DNA from: Candidatus Levyibacteriota bacterium
GTDB lineage: Bacteria > Patescibacteriota > Microgenomatia > Levybacterales > UBA12049
Direction: 5' to 3'
Length of the DNA: 45,279 bases
Assembly (NCBI GenBank): GCA_016188975.1
Contig: JACPGQ010000027.1
Span: forward strand, 1-45,279
In this document: one piece after another, positions 37,779-45,279 of the stretch
How positions within the stretch are numbered: position 1 is the stretch's first letter
Layout of the letters: the number at the start of each line of letters is the position of its first letter
Notes under the pieces: model-generated
Told to the model about the DNA's origin: nothing
What the model saw: only the letters and a program-made list of their open reading frames with translations
Databases searched by the model: none
Program-made: the position numbers and the translations under genes

Positions 37779-38630
37779 TTATACCATACTCGCAGCCTCA
37801 ATGACGTTTTTGAGGAGCATGGCGACATTGACTGGTCCGATGCCCCCCAGGACTGGTGTGTAGAATGAGGCGATATCTTTTATTTCATCCTCCTCATAGT
37901 CACCGTGCAATTTGCCGTCGTTTCCGCGAAACATGCCGATGCTGAGGAGTATTACGCCTTTTTTGATTTCGTCAGCTTTTACCATTCGAGCTCGTCCAAC
38001 ACATGAGACGATGATGTCTGCTTGTTTCTTGGGCTCCTCTGGACGTTGTGTTTTACTGTCAATGACTGTCGGTTCGACTCCTAATTTTTTCAGCTTTTGG
38101 ATAATTGGCATGCCACCTGTCTCTCCTTTCCCAATAACAACAACCTTTTTCTGTCTCAGCCACCTCCTCAAGGCCACGCCTTGCGGGCCCGCAAGGCGTG
38201 GCCTTGCAGAAATCTCTTCTAGAATTACTACGACCGCTTCGGCGATGGGAGGAGTAAATGCAGACAGCGGGTGGAATCCATCGACATCCTTTTTTGGATC
38301 CGTTGCCTCGACGAGTTTTTTTGCATCAATATGATCTGGGAGTGGTTGCTGGATAATGATTCCATGAACATTGTTGTCATTGTTGCATTGTTCGATTGCT
38401 GATAAGAGAAGTGTAGTTGTAACATTTTCTTTATAGTGATGTATCGATACATGAATACCGATAGCTTCACCTTTTAACTTTTTTTGCCGGACATACGCTT
38501 CAGATGCAGGATCATTTCCTACCAAGATAACCACAAGGTGGGGGTTTATTCCTTTTGTCTTGAGTGTCGTGACCTGTGCTCGGAGCGTTTCGAGGATTGT
38601 TGTGGCAAGCTGTTTTCCGTCAATCTTCAT
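37779..38630 (-). CDS. folD: Methylenetetrahydrofolate dehydrogenase/cyclohydrolase
   Basis: A 283-aa bifunctional folate enzyme that interconverts methylene-, methenyl- and formyl-tetrahydrofolate. SEAYVRQKKLKGEAIGI holds the catalytic Tyr and Lys (KK near residue 51), IIIQQPLPDHI the QLPLP motif, DPKKDVDGFHP the substrate Asp motif and PVLGGIGPVNVAMLLKN the C-terminal motif. The Cys of the usual PCTP loop is missing (FTPPIAEAV). A 38-bp perfect palindrome (38169-38206) encodes an extra Arg/Pro/Gly-rich loop before the NAD(P)-binding strand KKVVVIGKGETGG. It follows gyrA and a 14-bp-arm hairpin. Confidence 0.92.
   Translation of the reverse strand: MKIDGKQLATTILETLRAQVTTLKTKGINPHLVVILVGNDPASEAYVRQKKLKGEAIGIHVSIHHYKENVTTTLLLSAIEQCNNDNNVHGIIIQQPLPDHIDAKKLVEATDPKKDVDGFHPLSAFTPPIAEAVVVILEEISARPRLAGPQGVALRRWLRQKKVVVIGKGETGGMPIIQKLKKLGVEPTVIDSKTQRPEEPKKQADIIVSCVGRARMVKADEIKKGVILLSIGMFRGNDGKLHGDYEEDEIKDIASFYTPVLGGIGPVNVAMLLKNVIEAASMV
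38169..38206. repeat. 38-bp perfect palindrome inside folD
   Basis: The half CAAGGCCACGCCTTGCGGG is followed without a spacer by its exact reverse complement. The arm motif GCAAGGC/GCCTTGC also occurs at 15568-15586. It has the GC-richest composition in the neighbourhood. Confidence 0.9.
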
Positions 38631-38637
38631 TTGCGTA

Positions 38638-38667
38638 CAAGGAGACTCCTAGATAGGAGTCTCCTTG
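38638..38667. repeat. Perfect 14-bp-arm hairpin between gyrA and folD
   Basis: CAAGGAGACTCCTA (38638-38651), GA, TAGGAGTCTCCTTG (38654-38667). It begins three bases after the gyrA stop and ends eight before the folD ATG. No T-run follows on the gyrA strand. On that strand the second arm offers AGGAG to the folD start but would hide it when folded, so it may be a translational switch or a processing site. Confidence 0.7.
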
Positions 38668-38669
38668 TT

Positions 38670-41228
38670 TTAGCTAGATTCTTTTTCGATACACGTTGCT
38701 GAGACAATTTTGTCTGATTTATCCGAAAAACGCATCAGGATCACTCCTTGGGTGTCGCGTGAGAGTTTAGGAATCTGTGAAACCGGAAGTTTCACTACCT
38801 GGCCTTTCAGGGACGTGATAATTATCTCATCAGCATTTGCAGGGATGATCTGTGAAACGACAACCTTGCCTGTTTTGGGCGAAATCTTCGCGACCTTTAT
38901 TCCCTGCCCTCCTCTGTTTTGTCCCCGAAAAAGATCAGCTGCTGTTTTTTTACCGAGCCCGTTTTCCATGAGAGTGAGAAACTGTGGTTTATCACCTTTC
39001 CCAATGACATCCATTCCTATCACGACATCCTCTCCGATGAGCTTTATCCCAGATACTCCCATTGTCGCCCTTCCTAATGGCCTGACTGATTTTTCTGAAA
39101 AGCGAATGACTTTTCCATCCCTTGTCACAATAAAGACATCATCCTCACCATGAGTTAGGTTGCTCCAGACAAGCTCATCGTCTTTATCGAGCTTAATTGC
39201 CACAATGCCGTTTCTCCTGATATTTTCAAACTCCTTCAGAGCAGTTTTTTTGACCGTGCCTTTTCTGGTTGTGAGGAAAACATACCTATCTTTTGTATCT
39301 TTCCCATAGGCGATGAAAGATTCCACCTTTTCACCTGCTTCAATGTTGAGGAGATTCACGATCGCCGTGCCTTTTGAGATTCTGCTTCCTTCCGAGATAT
39401 CAAATGAGCGTATTTGGTAAACTTTTCCTTTATTCGTGAAGAAAAGTATATTGTCATGCGTCTCTGCAAAGCGGATGAGGTAGATTGCATCCTCTTCTTT
39501 GGTTGTCATGCCTTTTACTCCTTTCCCTCCCCGTTGTTGGGTATGGAAGCTGTTGAGTGATTGGCGTTTGATGTAACCGGTATTGGTAAGCGTGATAACA
39601 GTTGACTCATTGGGGATAAGATCTTCCTCTGAGAATTCACCGATCTTGCCTTTGTAGACTTTGGTTCGCCGTTCATCGCCGTATTTGTCCCTCAGTTTCT
39701 TAAGCTCGTCTTTGATAACCGTCAAAATTTTCTCAGGATGCGCGAGGAGATCTTCAAGGTAGGCAATGGTTTCTTTTACCATCAGAAGTTCATCTTCAAT
39801 TTTTTGCCTCTCGAGTGCTGCGAGGCGGCGCAGCTGCATATCAAGGATTGCTGTAGCCTGAATTTCAGAGAGTTTAAACTTGCTCATCAAGTTTTTCTTT
39901 GCATCGTCCTGGTCTTTGGATTCGCGGATTGTTTTGATCACCGCATCGATATGATCAACAGCGATTTTGAGTCCTTCAAGAATGTGAAGCCGTGCTTTTG
40001 CTTGCCTTAATTCAAACTCCGAGCGGCGTTTGACGACAATGTAGCGGTGTTTGAGGTACTCTTCTAGAATCGTTTTCAGATTGAGCGTTTGTGGTGTCCC
40101 ATCGACCAAAGCGACCATATTGACTGGGAATGTTGTCTGGAGCGCTGTATGTTTAAAGAGGTTATTGAGGATTTTTTTCGGCACTGCATCGCGTTTCAGT
40201 TCGATATATATTCGAAGTCCCCTTCTATCTGATTCATCACGAAGGTCTGAGATACCTTCAATTTTCTTCTCTTTTGCCAAATCCGCGATTCGTGCGACGA
40301 GTTGCGCTTTGTTTACCTGATACGGTAGCTCTGTCACGATAATTGCAGACTTGCCTTGTCCGACATCTTCGATCTCTGCTTTTCCGCGGATGACGATCTT
40401 GCCACGTCCAGTAATATACGCGTTTTTAATCTCAGCTGCGTCATAAATTGCACCAGCTGTCGGGAAATCAGGACCTTTGACAAATACAAGCAGTTCATCA
40501 ATGGTTGCCTCGGAGCTGAGAATGACTTCTCCTTTTGTGGCTACGGGTTCGACATCTTTTCCTGTTGTGAGAACTGAGCTTTCTTTGCCGTCTTTTCCCA
40601 TCGTGCTTTTCTTGTCAGAAAGTGTAAACGTCGTCTTCCCGATCATGTGAATAATCGCATCTACGACTTCACTGAGATTGTGGGGCGGGATCTTTGTTGC
40701 CATACCGACAGCGATTCCTTCTGATCCCATGAGCAAGAGGTTTGGAAGCTTTGCCGGAAGATAGATAGGCTCTTGCATGGTGGCGTCAAAATTTGGAAGG
40801 TAATCGACTGTCTCTTTTTCTAAATCAGCCAGAAGTTCTGAAGCAATTGCTGCCATTCGTGCCTCTGTATAGCGCATCGCAGCCGGAGGATCACCGTCAA
40901 TTGAGCCGAAGTTTCCTTGCCCATCTATCAAAGGGTAGCGCATCGCAAAGTCTTGAGCGAGGCGGACGAGTGCGTCATAGATTGGCATATCGCCATGAGG
41001 ATGGTATTTACCCATGACCTCTCCGACGATTTTTGCTGACTTTGAGTATTTCGCCTGATGCGTGAGGTTCATCTCATGCATGGCAAAGAGAATCCGTCTG
41101 TGAACTGGTTTGAGGCCGTCTCGTACATCAGGGAGTGCCCTCGCGACAATGACAGACATGGCGTAATTGAGGTACGCCTTCTTCATTTCCTGTGTAATAT
41201 TGACTTGTTGTAACTTACCAATCTGCAT
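38670..41228 (-). CDS. gyrA: DNA gyrase subunit A
   Basis: An 852-aa type II topoisomerase subunit that cuts and rejoins DNA. The winged-helix and tower regions are present, and catalytic Tyr120 is in [10 protein letters not shown]. The GyrA-box [10 protein letters not shown] near residue 563 identifies it as gyrase rather than topoisomerase IV, and the beta-pinwheel C-terminal domain is complete. At the position of E. coli Ser83 (HGDSAVYD) the sequence reads HGDMPIYD, so Met replaces Ser. A ~36-residue insertion ([14 protein letters not shown] and following, residues ~200-235) lies before the [16 protein letters not shown] strand. It is downstream of ppa, from which a ~110-nt hairpin repeat separates it. 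Confidence 0.94.
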   Translation of the reverse strand: MQIGKLQQVNITQEMKKAYLNYAMSVIVARALPDVRDGLKPVHRRILFAMHEMNLTHQAKYSKSAKIVGEVMGKYHPHGDMPIYDALVRLAQDFAMRYPLIDGQGNFGSIDGDPPAAMRYTEARMAAIASELLADLEKETVDYLPNFDATMQEPIYLPAKLPNLLLMGSEGIAVGMATKIPPHNLSEVVDAIIHMIGKTTFTLSDKKSTMGKDGKESSVLTTGKDVEPVATKGEVILSSEATIDELLVFVKGPDFPTAGAIYDAAEIKNAYITGRGKIVIRGKAEIEDVGQGKSAIIVTELPYQVNKAQLVARIADLAKEKKIEGISDLRDESDRRGLRIYIELKRDAVPKKILNNLFKHTALQTTFPVNMVALVDGTPQTLNLKTILEEYLKHRYIVVKRRSEFELRQAKARLHILEGLKIAVDHIDAVIKTIRESKDQDDAKKNLMSKFKLSEIQATAILDMQLRRLAALERQKIEDELLMVKETIAYLEDLLAHPEKILTVIKDELKKLRDKYGDERRTKVYKGKIGEFSEEDLIPNESTVITLTNTGYIKRQSLNSFHTQQRGGKGVKGMTTKEEDAIYLIRFAETHDNILFFTNKGKVYQIRSFDISEGSRISKGTAIVNLLNIEAGEKVESFIAYGKDTKDRYVFLTTRKGTVKKTALKEFENIRRNGIVAIKLDKDDELVWSNLTHGEDDVFIVTRDGKVIRFSEKSVRPLGRATMGVSGIKLIGEDVVIGMDVIGKGDKPQFLTLMENGLGKKTAADLFRGQNRGGQGIKVAKISPKTGKVVVSQIIPANADEIIITSLKGQVVKLPVSQIPKLSRDTQGVILMRFSDKSDKIVSATCIEKESS

Positions 41229-41240
41229 AATTATTTTGAA

Positions 41241-41349
41241 CTAGGTTTGGTTTTGGGTTTAGCTGCCAGTATAGTTAAAAGGTATGGTCAAAGGAAAATA
41301 ACACTTAGCCTTTTGACAATACCCTTACTGGCTGCACAATCATACCTAG
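41241..41349. repeat. ~110-nt hairpin repeat, copy B
   Basis: Arms CTAGGTTTG (41241-41249) and CATACCTAG (41341-41349) with inner GTTTAGCTGCCAGTATAG, AAAAGGTATGGTCAAAGG, GCCTTTTGACAATACC and TACTGGCTGC. It is homologous to copy A at 16409-16520 over most of its length and is likewise lodged between two minus-strand genes (ppa and gyrA). Confidence 0.75.
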
Positions 41350-41353
41350 ACCT

Positions 41354-41872
41354 TCATACTTTCAGCCCTTTCTTGATCGCTTCTACCGCCTTATCCTTCC
41401 CCTGCCAATTTTTCACTTTTACCCACTTCCCCGGCTCGAGTGTCTTGTAATTCTCAAAGAAATGCTTCATTTTGTTTTTGATCGCTTCGGGTACATCTTC
41501 GATGGTGACGAAACTTCCGAAGAACGGATCGATCTTTTTCGTGGGGACAGCAAGGATTTTGGTATCAATTCCTGCTTCATCCTCCATCTCAAGCATTCCT
41601 ATGACGACTGACGGGATCACAACACCCGGGGCAACAGGATGCTCACTCATGACGAGGACATCAACTGCGTCACCATCTTCTGCATGCGTCCCTGGGATAA
41701 ATCCATAGTTAAATGGGTAGACCATTGCCGTATGGAGAAACCGATCGACAAAAATAAATCCAGAATCCTTGTCAACCTCGTATTTGATATTCGAATCCTT
41801 CGGAATCTCGATAAGAACATTTACTTCCCCGGCTTGTGGATTTTTACCTGATGATAATTTACTAAAATTCAT
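41354..41872 (-). CDS. ppa: Inorganic pyrophosphatase
   Basis: A 172-aa family I soluble pyrophosphatase that splits pyrophosphate to drive biosynthesis. [22 protein letters not shown], the signature [10 protein letters not shown] (the D-x-D-P-x-D type motif, with Ala for Pro), and the C-terminal [20 protein letters not shown] are all in place. A strong GGGGAGGTGAT Shine-Dalgarno precedes the ATG. It is located between a small repeat protein and gyrA on the same strand. Confidence 0.95.
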   Translation of the reverse strand: MNFSKLSSGKNPQAGEVNVLIEIPKDSNIKYEVDKDSGFIFVDRFLHTAMVYPFNYGFIPGTHAEDGDAVDVLVMSEHPVAPGVVIPSVVIGMLEMEDEAGIDTKILAVPTKKIDPFFGSFVTIEDVPEAIKNKMKHFFENYKTLEPGKWVKVKNWQGKDKAVEAIKKGLKV

Positions 41873-41934
41873 TTGGTATCACCTCCCCTAGCTAATCATT
41901 TGGCTTTATTTTGCGCTATCTCCACAATAAAAAT

Positions 41935-42219
41935 TTATCCCCAATAGCCACGAGTAGATATAGGATCCACCCTTTGTAATTTTCCTGCTGATTCCGTATT
42001 TGGAATAGCAACAACTATTGTTACTGTTGGGCCTTCGCTCACCCAGTCTCCTCGTGTTGATCTAGGCACAACCCTTCTTGCTCCTTGTGCGTCTTCTGTT
42101 TTTGGCAACTTAAAAACCAATGGCTCAAGGTCTCCATAATGTCCGCGAACTGAGACTGGTTCAACTACTTGAAAATTTCGAAACCCGAAACGTCTTGGTC
42201 TTGCTTCTTGTATTATCAT
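41935..42219 (-). CDS. Small protein with repeated P-x-S-T/V-R-G motif
   Basis: A 94-aa protein. Three similar stretches occur: VEPVSVRGHYGDLEP, RVVPRSTRGDWVSEGP and RVDPISTRGYWG, with hydrophobic strand segments between them (VTIVVAIPN). A strong AAGGAGGTTAG Shine-Dalgarno lies before the ATG, so expression is likely high. There is no signal peptide or membrane helix. I do not recognise the family. Its place between gyrB and ppa on the same strand may only be operon economy. Confidence 0.65.
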   Translation of the reverse strand: MIIQEARPRRFGFRNFQVVEPVSVRGHYGDLEPLVFKLPKTEDAQGARRVVPRSTRGDWVSEGPTVTIVVAIPNTESAGKLQRVDPISTRGYWG

Positions 42220-42242
42220 ACTAACCTCCTTTTCCCTTATTT

Positions 42243-42296
42243 GTCATTCTGAGGCTTCGCCGAAGAATCTAAATTCTTCACTACGTTCAGAAAGAC
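42243..42296. repeat. Palindromic element downstream of gyrB
   Basis: GTCATTCTGA and TTCAGAAAGAC as outer arms, and GAAGAAT-N4-ATTCTTC inside, with TTCGCCGAA. It belongs to the dispersed TCATT.../...AATGA class. Confidence 0.6.
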
Positions 42297-42350
42297 GTTT
42301 TTTTTACTTTTACATTGCAATTTTGAATTTTGCGTTTTGATCTTCGCACT

Positions 42351-44405
<2,055 letters not shown>

Positions 44406-44424
44406 TCAGTTTTCCAATGAGTTG

Positions 44425-45072
44425 TTATTTCGATCCCGATGCAATCGGGGAGAAATCTTTATTGGTCTGTTCGGTGGGAAGGGGCTCTCTTTTCGTGAAC
44501 TCGTCTTTTACGGCCATTACAACTCCCATACCTGCCTCAAGTTCTGCCCGCTCTTTGCGTGATAAACGTCTTCCTGACGAATCTTTTACTGACCGTCCCT
44601 CAATATCAGCATTCATGAGTATTTCTTCAGAGTGATCGTCACCTACCTTCACAAGGGCTACCTGTGAAAGTTCTGGTTGCTCGCCTTCTTTCCATGTGTA
44701 TCGCCCAACAATATGAACACTTTCGTGTCCATTAAGTAGTAAAAGGGATAGTGCGGTTCGTGATAGGCAAACACGGTAAGAGGATCCTTTAACCTCCCTG
44801 CCTTCTCCTAAAGCGTATTGCCCGTCATCTCCTCTATACCGCTCTTCTTGTGGTGTCATTGCATAGATAGAGATGAGACCACCAAGAATATATTGCTCAA
44901 CACCATTTGGGGTACGGTGACCGATTTCATCATCAATTTGTCCCTGGGTTGGTCGAGAATCTGTTGGGATTGCAGAGAGCACTTGTTGGAACACGTGGTC
45001 TTTTCCAAAAGAACTTCTTTCCTGTGAGAACAGTGGTTCATATGTGTGTGTTGCTATTTCCTCCTCTGCCAT
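44425..45072 (-). CDS. Hypothetical protein, ~215 aa
   Basis: Soluble, acidic protein. ATG 45072 is chosen because CATAAT lies exactly 6 nt upstream, as at the other leaderless genes; an in-frame ATG at 45102 is the alternative. Recognisable stretches are RTPNGVEQYILGGLISIYAM, SYRVCLSRTALSLLLLNG, VHIVGRYTWKEGEQPELSQVALVKVGDD and a basic helix SRKERAELEAGMG. The LSR-TALSLLLLNG and VGRYTWKEG segments suggest a beta-rich domain. The last residues (SPIASGSK) come from a small palindrome (44435-44449). No family is recognised. Confidence 0.55.
   Translation of the reverse strand: MAEEEIATHTYEPLFSQERSSFGKDHVFQQVLSAIPTDSRPTQGQIDDEIGHRTPNGVEQYILGGLISIYAMTPQEERYRGDDGQYALGEGREVKGSSYRVCLSRTALSLLLLNGHESVHIVGRYTWKEGEQPELSQVALVKVGDDHSEEILMNADIEGRSVKDSSGRRLSRKERAELEAGMGVVMAVKDEFTKREPLPTEQTNKDFSPIASGSK
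44435..44449. repeat. Small palindrome at the end of the hypothetical gene
   Basis: CCCGAT (44435-44440), three-base loop, ATCGGG (44444-44449), followed by GAGAAATCTTTATTGG. It resembles the internal part of the carA element. Confidence 0.55.
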
Positions 45073-45140
45073 CTTCGCATTATGTGCAGTGTCGATGCAC
45101 ATATAGGTAAATGATGGATGAGAGAGAGGTAAGAATCCAC

Positions 45141-45163
45141 AAAAACCCCGGTTCCCCGGGGTT
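45141..45163 (-). terminator. Intrinsic terminator
   Basis: On the minus strand AACCCCGG-N4-CCGGGGTT (45163-45144) is followed by TTTTT. It terminates the partial gene that enters from the right end of the window. Confidence 0.85.
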
Positions 45164-45184
45164 GAGAAGAGAAGGAGTGTTAGG

Positions 45185-45279
45185 CTACCTCGTTACAGAG
45201 ATGGTCTCTGAGAGTTCAGCACCAGGAGCTGAGACAGTGATTCTGCTGTTGTCACTGATCTGCTGGATATCATAGCCTG
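45185..45279 (-). CDS. Unknown protein, C-terminal fragment
   Basis: The last ~31 residues of a minus-strand gene, stop TAG at 45187-45185. The readable end is GYDIQQISDNSRITVSAPG followed by AELSETISVTR. The alternating pattern suggests beta strands. It is followed by a clear terminator. Nothing more can be said because the rest is outside the window. Confidence 0.5.
   Translation of the reverse strand, partial: GYDIQQISDNSRITVSAPGAELSETISVTR

Overview
ORGANISM. The window reads as a piece of a bacterial chromosome, most plausibly a Candidate Phyla Radiation / Patescibacteria genome (Microgenomates-like). This is an inference. It rests on very compact gene packing, many short or divergent versions of housekeeping proteins, a tRNA without an encoded CCA end, very small basic conserved-looking proteins, many start codons placed 6-9 nt after a -10 box (leaderless transcripts), and many small palindromic repeats inserted in frame into essential genes. 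No rRNA, CRISPR array, transposase or phage gene was seen. LAYOUT. 1-12.8 kb, housekeeping: an acetyltransferase tail, ddl, an RBBP9/YdeN-type hydrolase, maf, peptide deformylase, a membrane protein, a Clp N-domain protein, tRNA-Leu(CAA), a NIF3-family protein, EF-P, an MFS transporter, a catalytically altered Lgt homologue, an RluA-family pseudouridine synthase, a LytR_C protein, a TPR protein, yebC and a membrane protein. 12.8-14.1 kb is non-coding and rich in repeats; 826 nt of it lie between perfect 13-bp inverted repeats. 14.1-21.3 kb: GH37 trehalase, transaldolase, membrane-anchored GH18 hydrolase, Xer recombinase, a Tat-type exported protein, a SIMPL protein and a hypothetical. 21.4-29.2 kb: a CRP/FNR-family regulator next to six fatty-acid/polyketide-type genes: KAS III and KAS II on the + strand, facing a four-gene minus-strand operon (FabG-like reductase, a second SDR with a FabI-like Tyr-X6-Lys spacing, a double-hotdog dehydratase-like protein, and a divergent KAS III). 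29.4-36.9 kb: a pyrimidine operon pyrB-carA-carB-(four-helix-bundle gene)-pyrC on the minus strand, with a strong promoter and a terminator-like hairpin filling the whole pyrB leader. 36.9-45.3 kb: two hypotheticals, folD, gyrA, ppa, a small repeat protein, gyrB, a hypothetical and the tail of another gene. HOW IT FITS TOGETHER. The most interesting system is the lipid cluster. Together its genes could condense (three ketosynthases), reduce, dehydrate and reduce again, which is a whole FAS-II elongation cycle. No acyl carrier protein, malonyl transferase or acetyl-CoA carboxylase is present here. The minus-strand operon has a weak -35 and a TGTAA-N6-TTACA palindrome centred at -41.5 from its predicted leaderless start. 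That is the class II activator position, and it fits the neighbouring CRP-family regulator, whose recognition helix keeps the CRP Arg-Glu pair but lacks the second Arg. The other recurrent theme is a set of palindromic elements that have entered carA, carB, folD, gyrB, pyrB, pyrC, transaldolase and the pseudouridine synthase without breaking their frames.
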